From the NCBI RefSeq assembly GCF_042140125.1, contig NZ_CP159473.1: a DNA stretch of 64,000 nucleotides; one strand, written 5' to 3'. The notes under the pieces were generated by a model that worked only from the letters and a program-made list of their open reading frames with translations, did not search any database and was not told where the DNA came from. The DNA comes from Rhodophyticola sp017644125 (GTDB lineage Bacteria > Pseudomonadota > Alphaproteobacteria > Rhodobacterales > Rhodobacteraceae). Shown piece after piece: positions 16,806-26,513 of this stretch. Position 1 is the stretch's first letter. Each line of letters starts with the position of its first letter. The position numbers and the translations under genes were made by a program.

Positions 16806-18464
16806 ATGCTGCGCCATCTCGACATTCGGGACATGCTGATCATCGACCGGCTGGAGCTTGCGTTCCAGCCGGGCCTGAATGTTCTGACCGGGGAAACCGG
16901 GGCGGGCAAATCCATTCTGCTGGACAGTCTGGGCTTCGTGCTCGGCTGGCGGGGGCGGGCGGATCTGGTGAGAACCGGCGCCGATCAGGGCGAGGTTGTC
17001 GCGGTGTTCGATCTTGCCCCCGGGCATCCAGCTTTCGCGGTGCTGGAGGAGGCGGGGCTGCCTGCGGGCGATGAGCTGATCCTGCGCCGGGTGAACACAC
17101 CCGAAGGCCGCAAGACGGCCTGGGTCAATGATCGCCGCGCCAGCGGTGACGTGCTGCGCGCGCTGAGCGATACTTTGGTGGAACTGCACGGGCAGCAGGA
17201 CGATCGCGGGCTTATGGACCCGCGTCAGCATCGCGCGATGCTGGACGCCTATGGCGGGCTCGCCGATATGCGCGCGGAAGTCGCCGGGTTTTGGCGCGCA
17301 CGGTCGGCGGCGGAAAAATCCCTTGCCAAGGCCGAGGCGGCGCTGGCCGATATGCGGGCCGAGGAGGAGTTTCTGCGCCATTCCGTGGCCGAACTTGACG
17401 CGCTGGATCCGCAACCGGGGGAGGATGCGGAACTGGACAGCAGGCGCCGCCTCATGCAGGGCGCGGAACGGATGCGCGCCGATCTTGCCAAGGCGTTGAG
17501 CGCGCTTGGGCCTGAGGGGGCGGAGGGTGCCATGGGGGATGCGGCGCGCTGGCTCGACGGGCTGGCCGATCAGGCGGAGGGCGGGCTGGAAGAGCCGCTG
17601 GCCTCGATCGAACGCGCGCTGGTGGAACTGGGCGAGGCTCAGGCCGGGGTGGACCGCTTTGCCGAAACCCTGAACTTCAATCCCGCGGCCCTTGAAGAGA
17701 CCGAAGAGCGGCTCTTCGCCTTGCGGGGGCTGGCCCGGAAACACGGGGTGGCGCCCGATGATCTGGGGGCCTTCGCCGCCGATCTGCAAGGCCGGCTGGC
17801 GGCACTTGACGGCGGCGCCGATCAGATCGAGGGCCTGCGGGTCGCGTTGGCCGATGCGACGGCGGAATATGATCGCGCCGCGGCGGGGCTTTCCGATGCG
17901 CGCGCGGCGGCGGCGGTGCGGCTGGATGCGGATATGGCCGGCGAACTGGCCCCGCTGAAGATGGAACGGGCGGTTTTTTCCACCACGCTTGCCGAGGCAC
18001 CGGCGGGCCCCGACGGGGTGGATGCGGTGGCTTTCGTGGTGGCGACGAACCCCGACGCGCCCGCAGGGCCGCTCAACAAGATTGCATCGGGCGGGGAGTT
18101 GTCGCGCTTTCTGCTGGCGCTGAAAGTCTGTCTGACCCGCGAAGCGGAAGGCGTGACGATGATCTTCGACGAGATCGACCGGGGCGTCGGCGGCGCAACG
18201 GCGGACGCCGTGGGCAAACGTCTGGCCGCCCTGGCCGAGGGGGGGCAGGTGCTGGTCGTGACCCATTCGCCCCAGGTCGCCGCGCGCGGTGCGCATCACT
18301 GGCGCGTGGCTAAGGCGGTCCGGGGCGGCATCACCACATCCGAGGTCAGCCCGCTGGACGCCGACGCCCGCGTTGACGAGGTCGCAAGGATGCTGGCCGG
18401 CGATACGGTGACGGCGGCAGCCCGCGATGCGGCCCGGGCACTACTTCAGGCGAGGGACGGCTGA
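16806..18464 (+). CDS. recN: RecN, SMC-like DNA repair ATPase
   Basis: RecN is a cohesin-like ATPase acting in double-strand-break repair. The 552 residues show the N-terminal Walker A ETGAGKSILLDSLGFVLG, a long Ala/Glu/Leu-rich coiled coil in the middle, the ABC signature region IASGGELSRFLLALKVCL, Walker B MIFDEIDRGVGG, and a terminal VTHSPQVAARGAHHW block. The lpxC-bamD-recN order is as usual for the group. No SOS box could be recognised upstream. Confidence 0.95.
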   Translation: MLRHLDIRDMLIIDRLELAFQPGLNVLTGETGAGKSILLDSLGFVLGWRGRADLVRTGADQGEVVAVFDLAPGHPAFAVLEEAGLPAGDELILRRVNTPEGRKTAWVNDRRASGDVLRALSDTLVELHGQQDDRGLMDPRQHRAMLDAYGGLADMRAEVAGFWRARSAAEKSLAKAEAALADMRAEEEFLRHSVAELDALDPQPGEDAELDSRRRLMQGAERMRADLAKALSALGPEGAEGAMGDAARWLDGLADQAEGGLEEPLASIERALVELGEAQAGVDRFAETLNFNPAALEETEERLFALRGLARKHGVAPDDLGAFAADLQGRLAALDGGADQIEGLRVALADATAEYDRAAAGLSDARAAAAVRLDADMAGELAPLKMERAVFSTTLAEAPAGPDGVDAVAFVVATNPDAPAGPLNKIASGGELSRFLLALKVCLTREAEGVTMIFDEIDRGVGGATADAVGKRLAALAEGGQVLVVTHSPQVAARGAHHWRVAKAVRGGITTSEVSPLDADARVDEVARMLAGDTVTAAARDAARALLQARDG

Positions 18465-18487
18465 GGGAACTGCGTTGCCGCTGGCGC

Positions 18488-18946
18488 TCAGGATCGGCCG
18501 TAGTCCTGCGGGCGCAGGCCAGTGGCGGATGCAAGCTGCGTCTCCGCGCCCGGGACGATATCGGTATTCTGGGCGGAGAGCAAACGCCACCCGCGGGCGG
18601 TCTTTTCGGCCACGAATGACAGGATGGTGCCGCGCGCCGGGGCCTCCGCCCCATCGGGTGCCAGCTGCCCGCTCAGCCGCATTCTGGCGCGGATGACCGC
18701 GACGCCTTCGCCGATCCAGCGGGGTTTCACCGGGCCAAGCACAGGCCTGCTCTGCGCAAAGAAACGCGTCAGCGCATGGTCATGGACGCCTTCGATGGCG
18801 GCCCGGTCCTCCCACCAGATGCCTACCACATTCACGAAACCGGCATCCGAGGCGAAGAGCGCGGCCAGCGCCCCGGTGTCCCGCACCGCCCATGCGGCGA
18901 CGAAGGCGGCAGGGATTTCCCTGGGGCTTTGGGGCAAGGCGGTCAT
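18488..18946 (-). CDS. SgcJ/EcaC-type SnoaL-like (NTF2-fold) protein
   Basis: A 152-residue cytoplasmic protein with the SnoaL-like pattern: an opening helix IPAAFVAAWAVRDTGALAALFASDAGFVNVVGIWWEDRAAIEGVH, then alternating strands ending ARGTILSFVAEKTARGWRLLSAQNTDI. Members are grouped as SgcJ/EcaC, often called oxidoreductases or isomerase-like, but the reaction here is unknown. It converges with recN (23 bp apart) and is divergent from the ClC gene, from which about 160 bp separate it. Confidence 0.75.
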   Translation of the reverse strand: MTALPQSPREIPAAFVAAWAVRDTGALAALFASDAGFVNVVGIWWEDRAAIEGVHDHALTRFFAQSRPVLGPVKPRWIGEGVAVIRARMRLSGQLAPDGAEAPARGTILSFVAEKTARGWRLLSAQNTDIVPGAETQLASATGLRPQDYGRS

Positions 18947-19106
18947 GCGCTTGTGTCTTCCACGGGGTTTCCAGCTTCAAAGTCTTGTTTTACAACCAAG
19001 ATAGGTCCTCCATCGACGGATGACGTGCAGGGCCCGCATATCACCGCTGCGCCGCTGGACCCGGCGACACCGGTCAGCCAGATCTATCCGGGTCCGCGAT
19101 ACGGGG

Positions 19107-20804
19107 ATGGCCTCTTTGGCCCAGGACAGCCGCTCGGTTTTCAAGCATCAGCTCGACACTGTTGTCGCAACCTGTCGCGGTGGCTGGCAGGTGCTGCGCC
19201 AGAAGGGCCCCAGCCAGGTACAGTTCTGGTTCATCGCACTGGCCATCGGGATCGCGGCGGGATTTGCGGCGCTGCTGTTCCGGATGGGGATCAGCGCACT
19301 GCAGACGCGGCTTTACGGCGTGGAAGACGTGCGGATGCTGCATTCTTTCGCCGAAAGCCTGCCATGGTACTGGATCTTGATGATCCCGGCCTTCGGCGGG
19401 CTGGTGGTCGGGCTGATCCTGCACTGGTTCACGCCCGATGCCCGCGTCAGATCGGTGGCCGATGTGATCGAGGGCGCCGCGCTGGCCGATGGCCGGGTGG
19501 AGCAGAAAGCGGGCCTCGCTTCCGCCGCGGCCTCCCTGATCACCCTTGGCAGCGGCGGCTCCTCGGGGCGGGAGGGGCCTGTCGTCCATCTGGCGGCCGT
19601 CATCTCCAGCCGTGTCTCCGACTGGATCAAGGCCGACGGCATTACCGGGCGCGATCTTCTTGGCTGCGCCGTGGCCGCCGCCGTCAGCGCGTCGTTCAAT
19701 GCGCCCATCGCCGGGGCGATTTTCGCCCTCGAGGTGGTCCTGAGGCATTTTGCGGTTCACGCTTTCGCGCCCATCGTCATCGCCTCCGCCGCCGGTACGG
19801 TCATCAACCGGCTGGAATTCGGCGATGTGACCGAGTTCAGCCTTGGCCGTGACAGCAGCCTGCAATTCTATGTCGAACTGCCGGCCTTTCTCATCCTCGG
19901 GCTGGTCTGCGGGATCATCGCGGTCGCGTTCATGCGGGCGATCTTCTGGGCCGAGGATATGGGCTCGCTGGTCCAGCGTCTCGCGAACCTGCCGCGATGG
20001 CTGCGCCCGGCGGTCGCGGGCCTGATGCTGGGCGCGATCGCGATCTGGTTTCCGCATATCATCGGGGTCGGCTACGAGACGACCTCCGCCGCGCTGACCG
20101 GTGAATTGCTGCTTCACGAAGCCATCGTGTTTGCGATGATCAAGACCGCCGCCGTCGCGATCACGGTCGGCGGCCGGATGGGCGGGGGCGTCTTTTCGCC
20201 GTCGCTGATGGTCGGGGCGCTGGCGGGGCTGGCTTTCGGCATCATCGCAACCGGGCTTCTGCCCAATGTCTCGGGCTCCGAAACGCTCTATGCGCTGGCC
20301 GGCATGGGGGCGGTCGCCGCGGCGGTTCTGGGCGCGCCGATCTCGACCACGTTGATCGTGTTCGAGCTGACGGGCGACTGGCAGACGGGGCTGGCGGTGA
20401 TGGTTGCGGTCTCCATGTCGACGGCACTTGCCTCGCGTCTGGTGGACCGCTCCTTCTTTCTAACGCAACTGGAACGGCGCAACATTCATCTGGCCGCCGG
20501 GCCGCAGGCCTATCTTCTGTCGATGTTCCGCGTCGGCAAGGTCATGCGCCCGATGGATCACGAAAACGCGGCCCCCGAAGAGGCGCTGCTGACGCTGATC
20601 GATCAGGGCATATTCACCGACACGCATGCCACGCTGGAACGCGCCCTGCCGATCTTCGAGCGTACGGGGCTGGATTTCATCCCGGTAGTGCAACTGGCGC
20701 CCGGCGATGGCCCTCCTGCGCTGGAAGGGGCCTTGTTCCATGTGGATGCGCTGAAGGCCTATAACCGCGCCCTCGCCGCGACCGCGGCAGAGGAACACAG
20801 CTGA
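19107..20804 (+). CDS. ClC-family chloride channel/antiporter
   Basis: A 565-residue inner-membrane ClC protein with about ten or more hydrophobic helices. The selectivity motif GSGGSSGREGP keeps the gating Glu, which in characterised members indicates Cl-/H+ exchange. AAVSASFNAPIAGAIFALE, VGGRMGGGVFSPSLMVGALAGLAFG and ISTTLIVFELTGDWQ are further ClC blocks. The last roughly 85 residues (KVMRPMDHENAAPEEALLTLI onwards) look like a partial CBS domain. The frame is open to 19020, but the ATG at 19107 with ACGGGG before it gives the family-like start. Confidence 0.9.
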   Translation: MASLAQDSRSVFKHQLDTVVATCRGGWQVLRQKGPSQVQFWFIALAIGIAAGFAALLFRMGISALQTRLYGVEDVRMLHSFAESLPWYWILMIPAFGGLVVGLILHWFTPDARVRSVADVIEGAALADGRVEQKAGLASAAASLITLGSGGSSGREGPVVHLAAVISSRVSDWIKADGITGRDLLGCAVAAAVSASFNAPIAGAIFALEVVLRHFAVHAFAPIVIASAAGTVINRLEFGDVTEFSLGRDSSLQFYVELPAFLILGLVCGIIAVAFMRAIFWAEDMGSLVQRLANLPRWLRPAVAGLMLGAIAIWFPHIIGVGYETTSAALTGELLLHEAIVFAMIKTAAVAITVGGRMGGGVFSPSLMVGALAGLAFGIIATGLLPNVSGSETLYALAGMGAVAAAVLGAPISTTLIVFELTGDWQTGLAVMVAVSMSTALASRLVDRSFFLTQLERRNIHLAAGPQAYLLSMFRVGKVMRPMDHENAAPEEALLTLIDQGIFTDTHATLERALPIFERTGLDFIPVVQLAPGDGPPALEGALFHVDALKAYNRALAATAAEEHS

Positions 20805-20831
20805 CACACGCGCCCGCCGCCCGGGTGCTGT

Positions 20832-21173
20832 CTAGAGTTGCTCCACCGTCACGCGGTCGGTGTAAAAGGCGATGTGATCCTTGATTTGGGCCACGTCGTC
20901 CTTGGGTGTCTCATAGCTCCAGGCGGCATTGGTCAGCTCTTCGGCGGTGGAGGTGACCGTGTAATGCGTCGCCTCACCCTTATGGGGGCAGGTGGTTGTC
21001 TTCGCGGTCTTTTCCAGAAAGGCCATGCCGATATCGCCGCGCGGGAAATAGATGACCGGGGCATAGCTGCCTTCGGCCAGTTCCAATGCCTGATCGCTTT
21101 CGCCGATGACGGCACCGCCTGCGCGGACGACCCATTTGCCGGCGGCTTTTCGAATTGTGATGTGATCGGACAT
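20832..21173 (-). CDS. DUF427 domain protein
   Basis: A 113-residue cytoplasmic protein with the DUF427 beta-rich pattern: IRKAAGKWVVRAGGAVIGES, then APVIYFPRGDIGMAFLEKTAKTTTCPHKGEATHYTV, with the conserved YFPR, TxCPxKG and HIAFY (HxAFY) motifs. The biochemical role of the family is not established. It converges with the ClC gene (27 bp) and lies upstream, on the same strand, of nothing obvious except aminopeptidase P behind it. Confidence 0.85.
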   Translation of the reverse strand: MSDHITIRKAAGKWVVRAGGAVIGESDQALELAEGSYAPVIYFPRGDIGMAFLEKTAKTTTCPHKGEATHYTVTSTAEELTNAAWSYETPKDDVAQIKDHIAFYTDRVTVEQL

Positions 21174-21254
21174 GATCTCCCCTCCCTCATGTGGCTTTGG
21201 TCAAGCGGCCCCTCCGGGGGCCAGCATGTGCCCCGGGCCTGTAACGATTTGATG

Positions 21255-23069
21255 TCAGAGCGGCGCGGTGGCCTCGGCCAGCCAGGCGGCGGCTTCTCCC
21301 TCCAGAAGCGGGCCAATCCGTGCGGCAACCTCGCCATGATAGGCGTTCAGCCAATCCAGTTCCAGTGCGCCAAGCTGACCCCGGTTAATAAGTCGCCGGT
21401 CGATGGGAACATAGCTCAGAGTTTCAAAATGCAACATCGGCCGGTCATCGCCACCGGGCAGGGCCGGGGCCTCGGCCACGACGACGAGGTTTTCGAGCCG
21501 GATGCCGAAGGCGCCGTCGCGGTAATAGCCGGGCTCGTTCGACAGGATCATGCCCGGTTCCAGCGGAACGGTGCCGTTGCGCGACAGCCGCTGCGGTCCT
21601 TCGTGAACGCCCAGATAGACACCCACGCCGTGCCCCGTTCCATGGTCGAAATCGCGGCCCGCGGCCCAGAGCGGCGCCCGCGCCAGCGCGTCCAGATCGC
21701 GCCCGGTAATGCCCTTCGGGAAGCGGGCCAGATGGATCGCGATCATCCCGCGCAGCACTTGGGTGAAGGCTTCGCGTTCTTCCGCGCCGACCTCGCCCAC
21801 CGGAAGCGTGCGGGTCACATCCGTGGTCCCGTCTTCGTATTGCGCTCCGCTGTCGATCAGGAAAAGCTGGCCGGGCAGCACCGGGGCGTTCGTCTCCTCT
21901 GTCACGCGGTAATGGACGATCGCGCCATGCGGGCCCGCGCCTGCAATCGTGTCGAAGCTGATTTCCTTCAACGCGCCGGTTTCGGCCCTGAACCCCTCCA
22001 GCGCGCGGGCAACGTCGATCTCACGCAGGGTACCGGAGGAGGCGTTTTCGTCGAACCAGTGCAGAAACCGCGCCATGGCCGCGCCGTCGCGCAGATGGGC
22101 CTGCGTGGTGGCCGCAATCTCGGCCGGGGTCTTGCGGGCCTTGGGCAAAAGGCACGGGTCGCTGTCCTGCGTACTCTCGCGCCCAGCCGCATCGAGGGCC
22201 TGTTTCGCTGCAAACGGGGCCGAGGCCGGATCCAGCCGCACTGGCTGGGGCGCTTTGGCAAGGGCATCGCTCAACGCGTCGGGCGGATACGCCGTCACGC
22301 CCTCGGGCAGGTTCAGATCCACCAGCTTTTCCGCTGCAATGAACAGATCCAGCGTTCCCTTGGCATGAAGCAACGCAAAGGCATGGACCAGCGGTGTATG
22401 GGCCACGTCCGCACCGCGGATGTTCAGAAGCCAGCAGATACTGTCGGGCTGGGTCAGAAGTGCGCTGCCATGGCCCGCATCGTTCAGCGTTTCCGCGCAT
22501 TCCGCGAGTTTCCGGGCCGCGGTCTTGCCCGCGAACCGGTCCGGCCAGGCGCGCGCGGGGGCCAAGGGCGGGCCGGGCTGATCGGGCCAGATGGCATCGA
22601 CCAGATTGGCCCCGGGCCGCAGGCTGATCTGATGTGGCGACAGCGCGCCCTCCATCCGCTCGATCTCCGCCACCGTGTGAAGCCAGGGGTCGAAGCCGAC
22701 CACGCCGCCCTTGGGCAGTTCGGCGATCAGCCAGTCTTCCAGCTTGGTCTCGGGCCAGTTCACCGGTGTGAAATGCGCCGTATCGGTCTGCGCCTTCACC
22801 TGAAGGCGGTAGCGCCCGTCGACGAACACGCCCGCACGCTCGGGCAGCACGGCGCAGAACCCGGCCGAACCGGTGAACCCGGTCAGCCATGAGAGGCGTT
22901 CATCGCGCGGGGCGACGTATTCGCCCTGATGGGCATCGGCGCGGGGGATCAGGAAGCCCTGCACACCCGCGCGCGCCATCTCCGCGCGCAGCTCGGCAAG
23001 GCGGGGCGGGCCCTGATCCGGGCGTGTGGTCGCGGTAAAAGACTGAAAGTTCTGCGCGGTGTCAGGCAT
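21255..23069 (-). CDS. Xaa-Pro aminopeptidase (aminopeptidase P family, three-domain)
   Basis: A metallopeptidase that releases an N-terminal residue before proline. At 604 residues it is the long XPNPEP1-like form with two creatinase-like N-terminal domains (MARAGVQGFLIPRADAHQGEYV) and a C-terminal M24 pita-bread domain. Metal ligands are visible: the two Asp in FLIDSGAQYEDGTTDVTRT (about residues 405 and 416), His in HGTGHGVGVYLGVHEGP (about 480), Glu in SNEPGYY (about 511) and Glu in IRLENLVVV (about 524). No signal peptide, so cytoplasmic. Confidence 0.93.
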   Translation of the reverse strand: MPDTAQNFQSFTATTRPDQGPPRLAELRAEMARAGVQGFLIPRADAHQGEYVAPRDERLSWLTGFTGSAGFCAVLPERAGVFVDGRYRLQVKAQTDTAHFTPVNWPETKLEDWLIAELPKGGVVGFDPWLHTVAEIERMEGALSPHQISLRPGANLVDAIWPDQPGPPLAPARAWPDRFAGKTAARKLAECAETLNDAGHGSALLTQPDSICWLLNIRGADVAHTPLVHAFALLHAKGTLDLFIAAEKLVDLNLPEGVTAYPPDALSDALAKAPQPVRLDPASAPFAAKQALDAAGRESTQDSDPCLLPKARKTPAEIAATTQAHLRDGAAMARFLHWFDENASSGTLREIDVARALEGFRAETGALKEISFDTIAGAGPHGAIVHYRVTEETNAPVLPGQLFLIDSGAQYEDGTTDVTRTLPVGEVGAEEREAFTQVLRGMIAIHLARFPKGITGRDLDALARAPLWAAGRDFDHGTGHGVGVYLGVHEGPQRLSRNGTVPLEPGMILSNEPGYYRDGAFGIRLENLVVVAEAPALPGGDDRPMLHFETLSYVPIDRRLINRGQLGALELDWLNAYHGEVAARIGPLLEGEAAAWLAEATAPL

Positions 23070-23332
23070 CGGAGATCACGGTTCCCATGTGAAACAGGGC
23101 GGTAGAACCGTGCGGCGCGCCGTGCGGGACTGTGCCGCAGCCGGACTGCCGCTCAGGCTCGGTTTGGCGATATGATAGGTGAAACCGCCCCGGTGCAAGT
23201 CGTTTGATAGAAAAACCCTCGCAAGCCGAATCCTGCGTTTCGGTTTCCGCAGCTTCGCGGCCAAGCCTGGCGCCAATTGGCCATGCAAGGACGGTGCCCG
23301 CTCCCGCGATCCGGTCGGCGCAGGGTGCGGCG

Positions 23333-25210
23333 TCATGACGCCCGTTTGATGCCCATGACCCGTGCCCGCGCGCGGGGGTCTGCATCGAAGAGGGACGCCA
23401 GTTGTTCCGTCATCGCGCCGGCCAGCTGTTCCACGTCGGTGATGGTCACGGCGCGATTGTAATAGCGGGTCACGTCATGACCGATGCCTATGGCAAGCAA
23501 TTCCACAGCCCGGCGTTTCTCCACCATGGCGATCACGTCCCGCAGGTGTTTTTCCAGATAATTCGCGGGGTTAACCGACAAGGTTGAATCGTCCACCGGG
23601 GCCCCGTCCGAGATCACCATGAGGATCTTGCGCGCCTCCGGGCGGGCCATCATGCGCCGATGCGCCCATTCCAGCGCCTCGCCGTCGATGTTTTCCTTCA
23701 GCAGCCCCTCTTTCATCATCAGGCCCAGATTGTCGCGGGTCCGGCGCATAGGCGCGTCCGCTTTCTTGTAGATGATATGGCGCAGGTCGTTCAGGCGCCC
23801 CGGTTGCTGCGCGCGGCCTTGCGCCAGCCAGTCCTCCCGCGCGCGTCCGCCCTTCCACGCCCGCGTGGTGAAGCCGAGGATTTCGACCTTCACGCCGCAG
23901 CGTTCCAGCGTGCGCGACAGAACGTCGGCACAGATCGCTGCGATGGAGATCGGTCGCCCGCGCATCGACCCGGAATTGTCCAGCAGCAGCGTGACCACCG
24001 TGTCGCGAAACTCGGTGTCCTTTTCCCGCTTGAAGCTGAGCGGCGTGGTCGGGTTCGCCACAACGCGCGCCAGACGGCCCGCATCCAGCGTGCCTTCCTC
24101 CAGATCGAACTCCCAGCTTCGGTTCTGCTGCGCCTGCAACCGCCGCTGCAACTTGTTCGCCAGACGGCTGACCGCGCCTTTGAGCGGTTCGAGCTGCTGA
24201 TCCAGATAGGCGCGGAGGCGTTCCAGCTCCTGCGGTTCGGCAAGCTCTTCGGCGGGAATCTCCTCATCGTATTCCGTTGAAAAAACGGTATAATTCGGAT
24301 CGGCTTCGGAATGCGGGGCAGGGGGCGGGGGCTCCAGCGGGGCCTCGCCATCGGGGAGTTCCTGCTCCTCCGCTTCTTCCATGTCGCCGGCATCGTCCAT
24401 CTCGACCTGGGCCTGCGCGGCGTCCTGCTGATCCTCCTGCGACCGCTCGGGCGCGGCCTCGCTGTCCTGTTCGTCGTCGTCATCCGCGTCGCCGGTGGAA
24501 TCGGGCTGTTCCTGTTCCTCTTCGGAGGCGCTGTCCTCGTTTTCCGGGTCGGTTTCGTCGGGATCGTCGCCCAACTGATCGCCATAGCCCAGATCGTCGA
24601 TCAACTGCCGGGCCAGCCGGGCGAATTTGGTCTGGTCGGAGAGCACGGTTTCGAGGTTTTCAAGCGTCGCGTCGCACCGCTCCTCGATGAACCCGCGCCA
24701 GAGCTCCATCACATTGGCCGCGTCCGGCGGCAGGTCGCGACCCGTGGCCAGATGCCGGATCAGATAGCCCGCGGCGGTGGCCAGCGGCGCGTCCGCCGCC
24801 TGCCGGATTTCTCCATAGCCCTTGCGGCGCGCGTCATTGCCGATCTTGGCGTCGATATTCGTGGCGGTCCCGGGCATGTCGCGCGCGCCCACGGCCTCGC
24901 ACCGCGCGCCCTCCATCGCCTCCATCAGATCGCGGGCCATCTGACCCTGCGGCGCATAGCGTGTCGCGGTGGCGACATCATGGTACTTGTGCCGGAGCGC
25001 CAGCGCATCCGCGGTGCCGCGGGCCAGAAGGATCTCGTCGGCGGTCATCCGGCGGCTGATCTGCGGCAGGCGCAGGCTGTCGGCGGTGGCGCCGGGCGGG
25101 TCCACCGAATAGGTGACGGCCAGCTCCGGATCATCGGCAAGCACGCGGGTCGCCTCGGCGAGGGCCTTCTTGAACGGCTCGGTGGGGTTGTCGGCGGGTG
25201 GTTTGCTCAT
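23333..25210 (-). CDS. cobT: CobT, aerobic cobaltochelatase subunit
   Basis: CobT forms with CobS the AAA+/VWA chaperone that works with CobN to insert cobalt into hydrogenobyrinic acid diamide. The 625-residue product has an N-terminal CobT domain (LARGTADALALRHKYHD), a long Asp/Glu-rich segment (DPDETDPENEDSASEEEQEQ), and a C-terminal VWA domain with the MIDAS motif LLLDNSGSMRGRPIS and a later VISDGAPVDDSTLS. The frame runs open to 25543, but homology begins at the ATG at 25210 (MSKPPADN). No clear Shine-Dalgarno precedes it. cobS is 17 kb away. Confidence 0.95.
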   Translation of the reverse strand: MSKPPADNPTEPFKKALAEATRVLADDPELAVTYSVDPPGATADSLRLPQISRRMTADEILLARGTADALALRHKYHDVATATRYAPQGQMARDLMEAMEGARCEAVGARDMPGTATNIDAKIGNDARRKGYGEIRQAADAPLATAAGYLIRHLATGRDLPPDAANVMELWRGFIEERCDATLENLETVLSDQTKFARLARQLIDDLGYGDQLGDDPDETDPENEDSASEEEQEQPDSTGDADDDDEQDSEAAPERSQEDQQDAAQAQVEMDDAGDMEEAEEQELPDGEAPLEPPPPAPHSEADPNYTVFSTEYDEEIPAEELAEPQELERLRAYLDQQLEPLKGAVSRLANKLQRRLQAQQNRSWEFDLEEGTLDAGRLARVVANPTTPLSFKREKDTEFRDTVVTLLLDNSGSMRGRPISIAAICADVLSRTLERCGVKVEILGFTTRAWKGGRAREDWLAQGRAQQPGRLNDLRHIIYKKADAPMRRTRDNLGLMMKEGLLKENIDGEALEWAHRRMMARPEARKILMVISDGAPVDDSTLSVNPANYLEKHLRDVIAMVEKRRAVELLAIGIGHDVTRYYNRAVTITDVEQLAGAMTEQLASLFDADPRARARVMGIKRAS

Positions 25211-25403
25211 GGGGGGAAGATGGGGCAGATCGGGGGCGGAGGCAAGAGAGGGCGCAGCGGCGCGGGGCGCTTGCGATGCAACCGGGCGCGCCTTGCGGTC
25301 CCTGTGGCCGGACGCGCATGCCCCGGGCCGATGCCTAACGGGCCGCGCCTTCGGGCGATACCGGAAAATGATTTCAAAACAGAGAGATGCAAGGCATCGT
25401 TCC

Positions 25404-25850
25404 CTAGCCCTCAGGAACCGAAAGCCGCTCATGCAGGGCCCGGCAATAAGCCAGGTTTTCCTCCAGACCCGGATCGAGGATGGTGCCGGTCGCGCCATGA
25501 TTGCTGCGGAACCGGGAGAGGTAGAGCACGGCGACGTTTTCAATGGCGGGTGCGACCGTTTCCATCGCCAGCGCCATGGCCTCGCCAGTTTCGTTTTCGC
25601 GCACGACCGTCGCGAAAACGGCCATGTCGGTTTCCAGTTCCATGGCGAGATCGCTCAACTCCGTACCATCGGCGGACACCTCGCCGAAGGCGCGGAACAG
25701 CCCGCCGCAATGCAGAAGGCCCCGCTCCTGACCGGTGTCGGCCAGAGCGGCAGTCAGTTGCGTCTCGAAATCCCGGGCGGGCTGCGACAGGGCCGGCAGC
25801 GGGGCGAGGGGCATAATAAACGCAATTACTACAATGGCTTGCAGCCGCAC
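25404..25850 (-). CDS. Small exported protein with two cysteines, unknown function
   Basis: A 148-residue protein with a Sec signal peptide (MRLQAIVVIAFIMPLAPLPALSQP, cleavage likely after ALS). The mature part is helical-looking, with Cys in LLHCGGLFRAFGE (about residue 48) and in NLAYCRALHE (about 138), which could form a disulphide in the periplasm. It resembles the neighbouring gene at 25926-26348 in Cys spacing and in the LHC...AFG...ELS pattern. Family not recognised. Confidence 0.65.
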   Translation of the reverse strand: MRLQAIVVIAFIMPLAPLPALSQPARDFETQLTAALADTGQERGLLHCGGLFRAFGEVSADGTELSDLAMELETDMAVFATVVRENETGEAMALAMETVAPAIENVAVLYLSRFRSNHGATGTILDPGLEENLAYCRALHERLSVPEG

Positions 25851-25925
25851 GATGCATCCTTTCCAGCGGGGTCTCCCCCGGAAAGCTAGAACATTATCGC
25901 GGCGGGCACACCCGTTTGGCAGGTT

Positions 25926-26348
25926 TTACAGGTCGAAATACGCGGCGCAGCGGCTGACCGCGCTTTGCAGTTCCAACCCGTCATCGGCCAGATAGGGCGT
26001 GCCTGTCTGCGTGAGGCGGGGGTAGAAACTGGTGCGCCCGAGGCTTTCCCAGTGATCCCGCCAGCTGCTGGCAACCTCGGCAATGTCGCCCAGACGCTCG
26101 GGGCCGCCTGCCAGATCGATCAGCCGGGCGGGGGTCTGGAACCGGGGCGGGTCTTCGGCGCCCGACAATTCTGTCGCAAATTCATAGGCTTGCCCGAAGG
26201 CTGTCATCACGGCGGCACAATGCAGCGCCAGATCCGCCTCGCCCGCGCCATCGGCAGGCCAGAGGATGGGGGCCGCGGCGGCCGGTGCGGCGTAGAGGGG
26301 TAGTGATGCCGCCATGATCATGGCGGCGCAAAGGCGTCTTGCGCGCAT
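25926..26348 (-). CDS. Small exported protein with two cysteines, paralogue-like to its neighbour
   Basis: A 140-residue protein with a signal peptide (LCAAMIMAASLPLYAAPAAAA). Cys residues occur in LALHCAAVMTAFGQ (about 44) and AVSRCAAYFDL (about 134), in nearly the same places as in the downstream gene, with LHCxxxxxAFG shared. Both lie in the same direction 75 bp apart, suggesting an old tandem duplication. Function unknown; periplasmic location is inferred from the leader. Confidence 0.65.
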   Translation of the reverse strand: MRARRLCAAMIMAASLPLYAAPAAAAPILWPADGAGEADLALHCAAVMTAFGQAYEFATELSGAEDPPRFQTPARLIDLAGGPERLGDIAEVASSWRDHWESLGRTSFYPRLTQTGTPYLADDGLELQSAVSRCAAYFDL

Positions 26349-26513
26349 CGTGTTACCCTTTCAGTCGTGACACACTGCTCATTTCGGCAGCTTTTGACCC
26401 CGGAAAGGTCGCCCATGGAGGTTAACAAAGCTTGAAAGGCGGGGGAAATCACAACGCCTGACGCGCGCGTCACCTATAACAATGGTATATCAATCCGGCA
26501 GGGCTCGGGACGC

